Shown: positions 45,159 through 54,146 of the stretch, in pieces
How positions within the stretch are numbered: position 1 is the stretch's first letter
Layout of the letters: every line of letters starts with the position of its first letter
Source of the DNA: an uncultured Pelagibacteraceae bacterium
GTDB taxonomy: Bacteria > Pseudomonadota > Alphaproteobacteria > Pelagibacterales > Pelagibacteraceae
Reading direction: 5' to 3'
Assembly (NCBI GenBank): GCA_902628815.1
Contig: CACOOK010000004.1
Coordinates: forward strand, 1-64,000
Length of the DNA: 64,000 bases
Translations under genes and position numbers: made by a program
The notes under the pieces: model-generated
Told to the model about the DNA's origin: nothing
Database searches by the model: none
The model's input: the letters and a program-made list of their open reading frames with translations, nothing else

Positions 45159-46199
45159 TTATTTTTCACTCACAACATATTGAATACCAAGCCATCTCCA
45201 AAAACCTTGTTCTTCCTTTAAAGAACAATTTATCCTACCTCTTTCACCAATAAACTTTTCTGTAATTTGAATTTCTAAAAGATTTTTTTCTTTAAATAAA
45301 ATTTTCGAATTTCTCCATTTATTTCCTTCGTTAGAAAAACAGTTTAAATTATTTAAATTTTTTATATCGTTGAAAAATTTGATATTTATTGTAGGTGGAT
45401 TATCAGATTGTAAAAGATATTTATTTTCTGGTTTTATACTTTCATATTTTAGCGGCAAAGTTCTCATTAAGGTTTTAAATCTTTTTAAATCACCGTACTT
45501 TTCGTTTATAGGAAATCTTGGTAATTCCCAAAAATCTTTTGTATCATCAATCACACCAGAATGTTGTCCAAAAGCATATTTAAAACCCAAATCTTTAATT
45601 ATTTTCTTAAATTCAAGACTATATTCACCAAAGGGATAAGAAAAAAAATCTGAGTTTTTACCCAATTTATTTTTAAAAATATTTATTGACTTTAAAATAT
45701 CTTTTTTAATAAAATCTTGGTTTTCCTCTACTAGATATTCATGAGAGTGGCTATGATTTCCTATTTCAACATTTTCATTTTCATAAAGTTCTAATATTTG
45801 GTCCCAGTTCATGTAATTGTAAGCACCTACTTCTCTCGTATTGACAAATAATATGAAAGGAATTTTTTTTTCTTTTAATAATGGCCAAGCATTTTGATAA
45901 AAAGATAATAATCCATCGTCTATGGTTAAGAGAACTTTTCTCTCTTTTTTGTTTTGAGCAACATCTTGACTAAATTTACTCGGATGTATAAATCTCATAT
46001 TTTCATTCTCGATCACTTCAAGTTGTTTTTTAAAAACATCCATTTGTATATTTGTTGATGGATATTTGCTTTCGTTAAATCTATGATACATAATTGATAT
46101 GATTCCATAATCATCAAAATTATTTAATGCAAATAGCTTTGAATGGCTAAGCATGAAGGTTATAATAACTATGAAAATAATGAATAATTTTTTAATCAT
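45159..46199 (-). CDS. Polysaccharide deacetylase family protein
   Basis: NodB-fold carbohydrate deacetylase of 346 aa from ATG 46199. An N-terminal hydrophobic signal (FIIFIVIITFMLSHSKLFA) is followed by ISIMYHRF, the metal and base motif LTIDDG (91-96) and NHSHSHEY (148-155) with the two zinc His. A C-terminal beta-rich extension of ~100 residues is present. The upstream in-frame ATG at 46262 would run 83 nt into tsaB, so I prefer 46199, which still overlaps tsaB by 20 nt. Target polymer unknown. Confidence 0.87.
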   Translation of the reverse strand: MIKKLFIIFIVIITFMLSHSKLFALNNFDDYGIISIMYHRFNESKYPSTNIQMDVFKKQLEVIENENMRFIHPSKFSQDVAQNKKERKVLLTIDDGLLSFYQNAWPLLKEKKIPFILFVNTREVGAYNYMNWDQILELYENENVEIGNHSHSHEYLVEENQDFIKKDILKSINIFKNKLGKNSDFFSYPFGEYSLEFKKIIKDLGFKYAFGQHSGVIDDTKDFWELPRFPINEKYGDLKRFKTLMRTLPLKYESIKPENKYLLQSDNPPTINIKFFNDIKNLNNLNCFSNEGNKWRNSKILFKEKNLLEIQITEKFIGERGRINCSLKEEQGFWRWLGIQYVVSEK

Positions 46200-46560
46200 C
46201 AGTTGTACTGGTAATAATGATAAATTAGGTCTAAGTATAAATAAAGAATTTTTTACCCACAATTTAGTTGATAAAAAAAATATTAGTGAGATTTTAGTAG
46301 CAGAAATATCTAATTTTATAAAAGTGCATAAAGTAATTTTGGATGAAAATTTTTGTGTTATTGTTAATCAAGGTCCAGGTAGCTTCTCAAGTATAAGGAT
46401 ATCCATTGCAGTAGCAAAAGGTCTTGAAATATCGAAAAAAGTTAAAATTTACGGCTATAATGATGCTGATTTAAAGACTTTTGATAAAGAAAACATTGAA
46501 AAACTGATAAATAATAGTTTAATTGAAAAAAATTTGATTAAGCCTATCTATTTGAGCTAA
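46180..46560 (+). CDS. tsaB: Shortened TsaB-like t6A biosynthesis protein
   Basis: 126 residues against about 230 in E. coli. The N-terminal ASKHA strand NFLIISCTGNNDKLGLSI and the signature NQGPGSFSSIRISIAVAKGL (63-82, matching GPGSFTGLRIGxAxAKGL) are clear, and the end KPIYLS resembles the conserved PxYLR of full-length TsaB. So the middle/C-terminal ASKHA half has been deleted while the final motif is kept. TsaB dimerises with TsaD and TsaE for tRNA t6A. rimI, usually next, is missing. Start at ATG 46180; the overlap with the opposing gene is 20 nt. Confidence 0.8.
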   Translation: MNNFLIISCTGNNDKLGLSINKEFFTHNLVDKKNISEILVAEISNFIKVHKVILDENFCVIVNQGPGSFSSIRISIAVAKGLEISKKVKIYGYNDADLKTFDKENIEKLINNSLIEKNLIKPIYLS

Positions 46561-46568
46561 GTTATAGA

Positions 46569-46988
46569 ATGAGTATTATTGAGGAAAAGTGTAAACAAAA
46601 AGGTGTAAGGCTCACAGATCAAAGAAAAGTTATTGCTAAGGTTCTATCAGAGTCAAAAGAGATCTATGGATCAAAAGACCATCCAGATGTCGATGAGCTT
46701 CATAAAAGAGTTTCGTCTATAGATGATAAAATAAGTATTGCAACAGTTTACAGGACTGTGAAACTTTTTGAAGAAGCAGGAATTCTTGTTAAACATGATT
46801 TTAAAGCTGGAAAAGCACGCTACGAAATCAATGATGATCATAATCACTTGATTGATATTAACAGCGGAGAAATAGTGGAGTTTGTAGACAAAGATATAGA
46901 GGAGCTTCAAAGGAAAATTGCAAAAAAACTAGGCTACAATCTTGTTGATCATAAACTTGAACTATATGGTTCAAAAATAAAAAAATAG
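46569..46988 (+). CDS. Fur family metal-dependent regulator
   Basis: 139 aa, ferric-uptake-regulator fold: N-terminal winged helix with RLTDQRKVIAKVL and ISIATVYRTVKLFEEAGIL (recognition helix), then the metal-binding block YEINDDHNHLIDINSGEIVEF (85-105) and a C-terminal dimerisation domain. This HDH-type block is typical of alphaproteobacterial Fur/Mur, which may sense manganese or iron. It lacks the zinc-binding CxxC pairs. It is directly upstream of miaB (2-nt gap), as in other alphaproteobacteria. A second Fur-family gene (irr) is at 61.6 kb. Confidence 0.92.
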   Translation: MSIIEEKCKQKGVRLTDQRKVIAKVLSESKEIYGSKDHPDVDELHKRVSSIDDKISIATVYRTVKLFEEAGILVKHDFKAGKARYEINDDHNHLIDINSGEIVEFVDKDIEELQRKIAKKLGYNLVDHKLELYGSKIKK

Positions 46989-46990
46989 CT

Positions 46991-48325
46991 TTGGAAAAAA
47001 AAATATTCATAAAAACATTCGGTTGTCAGATGAATGAATACGACAGCAATCGTATTTATGATGTAGCCAAAAAGATAAATTATGTGAAAACCAGCGATTT
47101 AAGTGATGCAGATTGTTACGTATTAAATACCTGTCACATTAGAGAGAAAGCGACCGAAAAAGTTTATCACGATGTCGGAAGAGTAAAAAAAGAATTCAGA
47201 AATAAAAAAAAACCTATAGTAGTAGTAACTGGTTGCGTTGCACAAGCTGAGGGAGAAATTTTACTGAAAAGAGAAAAATATATAGACGCAGTTATTGGTC
47301 CTCAATCCTATCAAGACTTTAATAAAACTATTTTAAGTTTGGAAAAAAATAAAAAAAAAATTGATCATACAGAATTTGATGTAATCGAAAAGTTTGACAA
47401 ACTAAATGTGATTAAAAATTCCCAAAGTAATGTATCCTCTCTTTTGACGATACAAGAAGGTTGTAATAAATTCTGTAAATTTTGTGTTGTCCCATATACT
47501 AGGGGATCAGAGTACTCAAGATCTATTAAAGAATTAGTAAAAGAGGTTAAGGAACTTGTTTTAAACGGCGCTAAAGAAGTTGTCTTGCTTGGGCAAAATG
47601 TTAACGCTTATAACCATAATGAAAAAAAACTATCTGATTTAATTTATGATATTTCAACTATTAAAGATCTTAAAAGAATTAGATATACAACATCCCATCC
47701 ATTAGATTTTTCTATGGATTTAATAGATGCACATAAGAAAATTAAGAAATTAATGCCTCTAATTCATCTCCCTGTTCAAAGTGGATCTGATAAAGTTCTC
47801 AAGAATATGAACAGAAAGCACAACATTAATTATTATTTAAATCTGATTGAAAGACTAAGAGAGGCAAATTCATCAATTAAATTTTCTAGTGATTTTATAA
47901 TTGGCTATCCCGATGAGACCGAAGAAGATTTTAATGAAACAATCAAGTTAATAAAAAAAGTTGGTTTTATCAATTCATATTCTTTTATTTTTAGCCCAAG
48001 GCTAGGCACCCCTGCCGCAAACATAAAAAGAGTTGATCAAGTTCTTAGCAAAGAAAGACTTAAAACTTTTCAAAGAATAGCTGAAGAAATAAAAATGAAA
48101 TACAGAAGAAGTCTTTTTGGAAAAGTTTCAAAAGTACTTTTTGAAAATAGAATAAAAAATAGTGATAGGTTTTTTGGCAGAGATGAATTTAATAATTCAG
48201 TAATTGTAGAGAGTACAGAAGATCTTGTTGGCAAAATTAAAGATATAGTTATCTCCGAAGGCAACCATAGTACTCTTATAGGTCAAATTTTAATTAATGA
48301 AACTAATAAAGGTTTTGCTGCATAG
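46991..48325 (+). CDS. miaB: tRNA-2-methylthio-N6-dimethylallyladenosine synthase MiaB
   Basis: Radical SAM methylthiotransferase acting on i6A37 of tRNAs. N-terminal cluster ligands Cys12 (FGCQMN), Cys48 (LNTCHIR), Cys82 (VTGCVAQ) and the radical SAM CxxxCxxC at Cys158/162/165 (EGCNKFCKFCVV) are all visible; a C-terminal TRAM domain follows. 444 aa. It starts with TTG at 46991; no nearby ATG fits. Confidence 0.97.
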   Translation: MEKKIFIKTFGCQMNEYDSNRIYDVAKKINYVKTSDLSDADCYVLNTCHIREKATEKVYHDVGRVKKEFRNKKKPIVVVTGCVAQAEGEILLKREKYIDAVIGPQSYQDFNKTILSLEKNKKKIDHTEFDVIEKFDKLNVIKNSQSNVSSLLTIQEGCNKFCKFCVVPYTRGSEYSRSIKELVKEVKELVLNGAKEVVLLGQNVNAYNHNEKKLSDLIYDISTIKDLKRIRYTTSHPLDFSMDLIDAHKKIKKLMPLIHLPVQSGSDKVLKNMNRKHNINYYLNLIERLREANSSIKFSSDFIIGYPDETEEDFNETIKLIKKVGFINSYSFIFSPRLGTPAANIKRVDQVLSKERLKTFQRIAEEIKMKYRRSLFGKVSKVLFENRIKNSDRFFGRDEFNNSVIVESTEDLVGKIKDIVISEGNHSTLIGQILINETNKGFAA

Positions 48326-48327
48326 GT

Positions 48328-49332
48328 ATGTCTGAAATAAAAAAACTTGAAGAAAATTTAATTATAAAAAAAATAGATAAAGAAACTGTAAATATTAATA
48401 TTGATAATAATGAAATGCTTAAGTCAATAGTTGGTCAATTTGATCAAAATTTAAAGAATTTAGCCAAAATTACAAATACAACTACATTTTTTAGAGGAAA
48501 CACGATTACTTGTAAAGGAAAGGATATCAAAATCAAGGAGTTTTGCGAGGCGATTAAATTTTTAGCTAACAAATATTTTTTAACAAACATAATTGAAAAA
48601 GAAGATATATTACTTTCAGTGAAAAAAAATTTAGAATTGCAAAATTCAAATATCAAGTCTTTTAAACAGCTAATCAAAACACCTAGGAAATCTGTAATTG
48701 CTAGGTCTGAAAAACAATCCGAATATATAAAGGCATTAAAGGAAAATGATATTGTAATGTCTCTAGGACCTGCAGGCACCGGAAAGAGTTTTCTCGCTGT
48801 TTCTGTTGCTGTAACAATGTTAATAGAAAAGAAAATTGAAAGAGTAATTTTGTCTAGACCTGCAGTAGAGGCTGGAGAAAAACTTGGTTTTTTACCTGGA
48901 GACATGAAAGAGAAAGTCGATCCCTATTTAAGACCTTTATATGACGCTTTATATGAATTGTTCGGAGCAGATAAAATCGACAAAAAAATTGAAACGGGTG
49001 AAATTGAGATTGCTCCTCTAGCGTTCATGAGAGGTAGAACGTTGAAAAATTGTTTTGCTATTTTAGATGAAGCTCAAAACGCAACAGAAACACAAATTAA
49101 GATGTTTTTAACTAGAATTGGTGAAAATTCAAAATTAGTCGTTAATGGGGACCCTTCGCAAATAGATTTAATAAACAAATCCCAATCAGGGCTTGTTAAA
49201 TCTAAGAATATATTAAAAAATTTAAATGAAATAAAAATAATTGAATTTGATCACCAGGATGTTGTTCGACATCCGCTGGTATCAAAAATAATTCGGGCTT
49301 ACCAAAAAAAAAGCACTGATGATAAAATTTAA
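48328..49332 (+). CDS. PhoH family ATPase
   Basis: 334 aa PhoH-like NTPase. An N-terminal KH-like region precedes Walker A GPAGTGKS (147-154); SRPAVEAGEKLGFLPGDMKEKV and FAILDEAQNAT (Walker B) follow, then VVNGDPSQIDL. In bacteria it partners YbeY in rRNA/mRNA processing; the ybeZ-ybeY pair is seen here with a 14-nt overlap. It is 2 nt after miaB. Confidence 0.96.
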   Translation: MSEIKKLEENLIIKKIDKETVNINIDNNEMLKSIVGQFDQNLKNLAKITNTTTFFRGNTITCKGKDIKIKEFCEAIKFLANKYFLTNIIEKEDILLSVKKNLELQNSNIKSFKQLIKTPRKSVIARSEKQSEYIKALKENDIVMSLGPAGTGKSFLAVSVAVTMLIEKKIERVILSRPAVEAGEKLGFLPGDMKEKVDPYLRPLYDALYELFGADKIDKKIETGEIEIAPLAFMRGRTLKNCFAILDEAQNATETQIKMFLTRIGENSKLVVNGDPSQIDLINKSQSGLVKSKNILKNLNEIKIIEFDHQDVVRHPLVSKIIRAYQKKSTDDKI

Positions 49333-49783
49333 TGTAATTTCAAAAAACCCGCGGTGGAAAAATTATATAAAAAATCCTGACACTTACATTAATAGACAAA
49401 TTAGTAAATTAAATCAAAATCAAAAAAAATATAAAAACAAGTCAATTATCTGTACGTTATTACTCTCGGAAAACAAAGAAATTAAAAAACTTAATAAAAA
49501 ATTTAGAAACAAAGATCAAATTACTGACATACTATCTTTCCCATCCCTTGATAAAAAAAAATTAAAAAAAAAACTTAAAAATGAAAAAGAAATTTATCTG
49601 GGTGATATAATAATTAATTTAAATAAAATTAAGTTTAAAAAGAATATAAAAAAATTTCAGTTGGAATTTAATAAACTTTGGATACATGGATTAGTCCATT
49701 TATTTGGATATGATCATAAAAATGATAAAGATTTTTTGACTATGTTAAAGATAGAAAAAAAATTCTTATCTTATTTAAATTAA
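49319..49783 (+). CDS. ybeY: rRNA maturation endoribonuclease YbeY
   Basis: Zinc endoribonuclease for 16S rRNA 3'-end maturation and ribosome quality control. Metal ligands are His123, His127 and His133 in HGLVHLFGYDH, matching the family H-x3-H-x5-H. 154 aa, highly basic. The start overlaps phoH by 14 nt; the stop abuts the lnt start. The corC-type gene that usually stands between ybeY and lnt is missing. Confidence 0.95.
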   Translation: MIKFNVISKNPRWKNYIKNPDTYINRQISKLNQNQKKYKNKSIICTLLLSENKEIKKLNKKFRNKDQITDILSFPSLDKKKLKKKLKNEKEIYLGDIIINLNKIKFKKNIKKFQLEFNKLWIHGLVHLFGYDHKNDKDFLTMLKIEKKFLSYLN

Positions 49784-51349
49784 ATGGCCGATAAATATCT
49801 CAATAGTCGTTTAATAACCCTTTTCATTATTCCTTTTACTATTGGATCAATTTCAGTTTTTTCTTTCCAACCATTTAATATAACTTTCATAAATTTTTTT
49901 TCATTATCGATTTTTTTTTATTTAATCATTTACGTAAATAAAAAATCAAAAAGTTTTTATAGAAAAAAACCTTATAAAAAAAACTTGTTTATTCTTGGAT
50001 CAGCATTTGGGTTTGGTTTCTTTCTTAGCGGAACTTATTGGATTAACAATTCATTAACTTTTGATGAAAATTTTAAATTTTTAATCCCATTTGGTTTAAT
50101 TTTGATACCATTATTTCTAAGTTTATTTTATTCAATTATAACAGTGACAGTTGGTCCTTATCTAAATTCGAATTTTCAATCATTATTTATTTTTTCGGGA
50201 GCTCTTGGGTTTTCTGATTATATCAGATCTAAAATTTTAACTGGCTTTCCCTGGAATTTATGGGCCTATAGTTTCTCATGGGCCACGGAGTTTATACAAA
50301 TTTTAAATCTTATTGGTTTATTTGCTTTTAATCTTTTGTCAATAACCATCTTTATTGTGCCAGTTATAATCTTTTTAAACATAAGTTTTAAAAAAAAAAT
50401 TATTTCATTAATTTCAGTATTTTCTGCTTTTTTTGCTCTATATATTTATGGAAATTATACAATTAACAAAAACAAAATTTTTATAGGAGAAATCGATGAA
50501 AAATTTAATGTTCAAGTTGTTTCACCTAACTTTGAAATAAAGTACAATCTAAGTGATAATCAAATTCAGGATAGACTCAACAAATTAATAAGATATAGCC
50601 AACCTAATAAAAATTTAAAAACTTTATTTGTTTGGCCTGAAGGAGCCTTCAGTGGCTATAGTTATGAAAACATTTCATTTTTAAAAAAGTCTTTTTCTCA
50701 GCACTTTAGTGAAAATCATTATATTATTTTTGGTATAAACAGATACGATAATAAAAAAAAAGGATTCTATAACTCATTATTAGTTGTGAATAATAAACTA
50801 GAAATTATTAGTGAATATAAAAAACAAAAACTCGTTCCATTTGGAGAATTTATCCCATTCGAAAAAAAACTAAATAAATTTGGTATTAAAAAAATCACAG
50901 AGGGTTACGGTTCTTTTTTGAAAGGCGAAGGTGAAAAAAATCTAGTGTTTGAAGGTCTAAATATTTTACCTTTGATTTGTTACGAAATCATTTTCACAGA
51001 ATTTGTTCAAAGATCTGACCAGAAAACAAATTTAATTATAAATATTTCTGAGGATGGATGGTTTGGAGACTCTATTGGACCCTATCAACACTCTATAAAA
51101 GGAGTTTATAGATCCATAGAAAGAAATTCTTATTTCATTAGATCTGCTAACAAAGGCGTTAGCATGATTGTGAATAATAAAGGAGAAATAATAAAAAAAC
51201 TCAACCCTAAAGAAAAAGGCAGTATAAGTCTTGAGGTTCCTTTAATAAAAAGTAATAGTAGAGTCAAAAATGATTTGATATTTTTTGTACTTTTAATTAC
51301 ATATATTTTTATCTTTACGCTATACAAAAAAAATAATGTCAAAAAATAA
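49784..51349 (+). CDS. lnt: Apolipoprotein N-acyltransferase
   Basis: Inner-membrane enzyme that adds the third acyl chain to lipoproteins. Several N-terminal transmembrane helices are followed by a nitrilase domain with the triad Glu286 (WPEGAFSGY), Lys349 ([10 protein letters not shown]) and Cys399 ([10 protein letters not shown]), and a final membrane helix. 521 aa. It overlaps metK by 14 nt. The many lipoproteins in the window (LptE, DUF3576, BON) are its expected substrates. Confidence 0.96.
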   Translation: MADKYLNSRLITLFIIPFTIGSISVFSFQPFNITFINFFSLSIFFYLIIYVNKKSKSFYRKKPYKKNLFILGSAFGFGFFLSGTYWINNSLTFDENFKFLIPFGLILIPLFLSLFYSIITVTVGPYLNSNFQSLFIFSGALGFSDYIRSKILTGFPWNLWAYSFSWATEFIQILNLIGLFAFNLLSITIFIVPVIIFLNISFKKKIISLISVFSAFFALYIYGNYTINKNKIFIGEIDEKFNVQVVSPNFEIKYNLSDNQIQDRLNKLIRYSQPNKNLKTLFVWPEGAFSGYSYENISFLKKSFSQHFSENHYIIFGINRYDNKKKGFYNSLLVVNNKLEIISEYKKQKLVPFGEFIPFEKKLNKFGIKKITEGYGSFLKGEGEKNLVFEGLNILPLICYEIIFTEFVQRSDQKTNLIINISEDGWFGDSIGPYQHSIKGVYRSIERNSYFIRSANKGVSMIVNNKGEIIKKLNPKEKGSISLEVPLIKSNSRVKNDLIFFVLLITYIFIFTLYKKNNVKK

Positions 51350-52499
51350 TTATTTATTTACCAGTGAGTCAGTTTCAGAAGGACATCCAGATAAAGTCTG
51401 TGATCGTATTTCGGATATGGTAGTTGATTTATACCTTGCAAAAAATCCAGAGTCTAGAGTTGCATGCGAAACATTAACGACAACTAATAAAGTCGTTTTA
51501 GCTGGTGAAACAAGAGGCCCTGATATTAGTAAAGAAGAACTAATACAAAAAGTTAGAAATTGCATTAAAGATATTGGCTATGATCAGAAAGGTTTTAGTT
51601 GGAAAACCGCAAGTGTGGAAACCCACCTGCATGCACAATCAACAGATATAGCAATGGGAGTAGATTCAAAAGGTAATAAAGATGAAGGTGCTGGAGATCA
51701 AGGAATTATGTTTGGATACGCTTGTCAAGAAACAGAGGAATTTATGCCTGCACCAATACACTATTCCCACAAAATACTAAGATTAATGGCTGAAGATAGA
51801 AAAAATGGATCACTTAAAGGAATTGAACCGGACTCTAAAAGCCAAGTAACAATGTTTTATGAGGCGAACAAACCAATAAAAGTTAAATCAGTAGTAATTT
51901 CAACTCAACACTCAGAAGATCTAAAACAAGAAGATGTTAAAAATTTAATTATCCCATACATTAAAAAATCTATTCCAGAAAAGTATTTACAAGATCTTAA
52001 GAGTGATGAAATTTACATCAATCCAACAGGTCAATTCATAATAGGTGGTCCGGATGGCGATACAGGCCTAACTGGCAGAAAAATTATTGTTGATACTTAT
52101 GGTGGGGCTGCGCCTCACGGAGGAGGAGCATTTTCTGGAAAAGATCCAACAAAAGTTGATAGATCTGCAGCTTATGTTTCTAGGTATCTTGCAAAAAACA
52201 TTGTAGCCTCCGGTATTTCTGAAAGGTGCTTGATTCAATTGTCTTATGCTATAGGTGTATCAAAACCACTGTCGATATTTATAAAACTGGACGAAAACAA
52301 TAATTCTAAAGTTGAAAAAATTAAGAATATAATCAACAAAAATTTCGACTTATCTCCAAGGGGCATTAGGGAAATGTTGAAATTAAATAACCCAATTTAC
52401 GAAGTTACATCAGCATACGGACACTTTGGAAGAAAACCATCAAATAAAGGCGAATTTTCTTGGGAAAAAACAGATAAAGTTAATTTATTTAAGTTCTGA
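51336..52499 (+). CDS. metK: S-adenosylmethionine synthetase
   Basis: Makes SAM from methionine and ATP. Family motifs: [45 protein letters not shown] and [16 protein letters not shown]. Length 387 aa. It overlaps lnt by 14 nt, the alphaproteobacterial order. No SAM riboswitch can be placed upstream because there is no leader. A terminator follows 54 bp after its stop. Confidence 0.98.
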   Translation: MSKNNYLFTSESVSEGHPDKVCDRISDMVVDLYLAKNPESRVACETLTTTNKVVLAGETRGPDISKEELIQKVRNCIKDIGYDQKGFSWKTASVETHLHAQSTDIAMGVDSKGNKDEGAGDQGIMFGYACQETEEFMPAPIHYSHKILRLMAEDRKNGSLKGIEPDSKSQVTMFYEANKPIKVKSVVISTQHSEDLKQEDVKNLIIPYIKKSIPEKYLQDLKSDEIYINPTGQFIIGGPDGDTGLTGRKIIVDTYGGAAPHGGGAFSGKDPTKVDRSAAYVSRYLAKNIVASGISERCLIQLSYAIGVSKPLSIFIKLDENNNSKVEKIKNIINKNFDLSPRGIREMLKLNNPIYEVTSAYGHFGRKPSNKGEFSWEKTDKVNLFKF

Positions 52500-52552
52500 A
52501 CTTGAAAATTACTTAATTTTATTTTAAAAACTAGTAAAATTATTGAGTTACC

Positions 52553-52579
52553 AAAATGGGCACTTGCCCATTTTTTTTT
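52553..52579 (+). terminator. Terminator/attenuator directly before nusA
   Basis: 9-bp stem AAAATGGGC / GCCCATTTT around an ACTT loop (52553-52561, 52566-52574) running into T9 (52571-52579). It ends metK transcription or attenuates nusA. The nusA ribosome binding site AGGAG begins immediately after the T-run and the nusA ATG is 12 nt further. A possible promoter (TAAAAT at 52535-52540) lies just upstream. Confidence 0.88.
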
Positions 52580-52591
52580 AGGAGACAATAA

Positions 52592-54142
52592 ATGTTAAAT
52601 AGAGGAATAGATAAACTAGAACTTTTGAGAATAGTTGAGGCCGTAGCCAACGAAAAATCAATTGATAAAGAACTAGTAATTGGATCAATGGAAAGCGCTA
52701 TACAAAAAGCGGCTTTAACAAAATTTGGAAACGATAATAATATAGAAGTTATAATTGATAGAGAAACTGGAGATATTAAAATTCATAAAGTTTTAGAGAT
52801 TGTTGAAAAAGTTGAGGATTCTTCAAGAGAAATCACTCTGGCTGAAGCTAAAAAAAATGTAAAAGAACAAAGAGAATTTAAAGTTGGAGAAAAAATTTAT
52901 GAGGAGCTTCCTCAGATAGATTTTGGCAGAATAGCAGCCCAAAGTGCAAAACAAGTAATAAGTAGTAGAGTTAGAGAAGCAGAGAAGAACAGACAATATG
53001 AAGATTTCATAGACAAACAAACCCAGATTTTAAGTGGAATAATTAAAAGATTAGAATACGGTAATGTTATAGTTGATTTAGGTAAAGCAGAGGGCGTAAT
53101 TAAAAAAGATGAACTAATACCTAGAGAGATTTTAAAAACAGGTGATAGAGTTAAAGCTTATTGTTACGAAGTAAAAAAAGAATTAAAAGGTCATCAAATT
53201 TTTCTATCTCGAGCACATCCCCAATTTTTAGCCAAATTATTTTTTCAAGAGGTGCCAGAGATATATGAAGGAACGATCGAAATAAAATCTGTCGCAAGGG
53301 ACCCAGGAAGTAGGGCTAAAATTTGTGTACATTCTAAAGACTCATCTATAGATCCTGTTGGCGCTTGTGTCGGAATGAGAGGAAGCAGAGTGCAGACTAT
53401 AGTGAATGAGCTCCATGGCGAAAAAATTGATATTATAAAATGGACAGAAGATCTTCCAACATTGATTTCCGAGTCTTTATCGCCAGCCGAAATTCAAAAA
53501 GTTCTCATCGACCAAAACAATAAAAGGATCGACATCATTTTAACTGAGGAAAATTTAAGTAAGGCTATCGGTAGGAGAGGACAAAATGTAAGATTGGCCT
53601 CTAAGCTTACAAATTATGAAATAGATATTTTAACGGATAAAGAAGACTCGGAAAGAAGACAAGAGGAATTTAAAGAAAGAACTGAAACACTAATTAAAAA
53701 TTTAGAAGTTGATGAAACGTTAGGTCAATTACTTGTTTCTGAAGGATTTACATCTATAGACGAAATTTCACAATCAACTCCGGAAAAAATATCAAAAATT
53801 GACGCGATAGATGAAGAGACTGCAAATGAGTTGATTAAAAGATCTAAAGAGACTTTGATTAAAGAAAAAGAAGCGGTCTCATTAAAGTTAAAAGAGTTAG
53901 GAGTTGAAGATAAGCTGATAAATTTAAAGGGAATGACGCAAGGCATGCTAGTTATACTTGGCCAAAAAAATATAAAAAGTTTAAGTGATTTTGCTGATTT
54001 ATCTTCTGATGAGTTAATCGGTGGTTTTGATGAAATAAAAGGAAAAAAGGTAAGAATTGATGGATATTTAGAAGAATTTTCTTTGTCTAGAAAAGAAGCA
54101 GATGATCTAATCATGGCTGCTAGAAAAATTATCTATAATTAA
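52592..54142 (+). CDS. nusA: Transcription termination/antitermination factor NusA
   Basis: 516 aa: N-terminal RNA-polymerase-binding domain, S1 domain (about 130-200, NVIVDLGKAEGVI), KH1 and KH2 (VGACVGMRGSRVQ and IGRRGQNVRLASKL), and a C-terminal pair of acidic/HhH repeats as in proteobacteria (LVSEGFTSIDEI, LNLKGMTQ-type). Preceded by AGGAG. rimP, which normally starts this operon, is missing. infB follows 4 nt on with no ylxR. Confidence 0.97.
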   Translation: MLNRGIDKLELLRIVEAVANEKSIDKELVIGSMESAIQKAALTKFGNDNNIEVIIDRETGDIKIHKVLEIVEKVEDSSREITLAEAKKNVKEQREFKVGEKIYEELPQIDFGRIAAQSAKQVISSRVREAEKNRQYEDFIDKQTQILSGIIKRLEYGNVIVDLGKAEGVIKKDELIPREILKTGDRVKAYCYEVKKELKGHQIFLSRAHPQFLAKLFFQEVPEIYEGTIEIKSVARDPGSRAKICVHSKDSSIDPVGACVGMRGSRVQTIVNELHGEKIDIIKWTEDLPTLISESLSPAEIQKVLIDQNNKRIDIILTEENLSKAIGRRGQNVRLASKLTNYEIDILTDKEDSERRQEEFKERTETLIKNLEVDETLGQLLVSEGFTSIDEISQSTPEKISKIDAIDEETANELIKRSKETLIKEKEAVSLKLKELGVEDKLINLKGMTQGMLVILGQKNIKSLSDFADLSSDELIGGFDEIKGKKVRIDGYLEEFSLSRKEADDLIMAARKIIYN

Positions 54143-54146
54143 ATAT

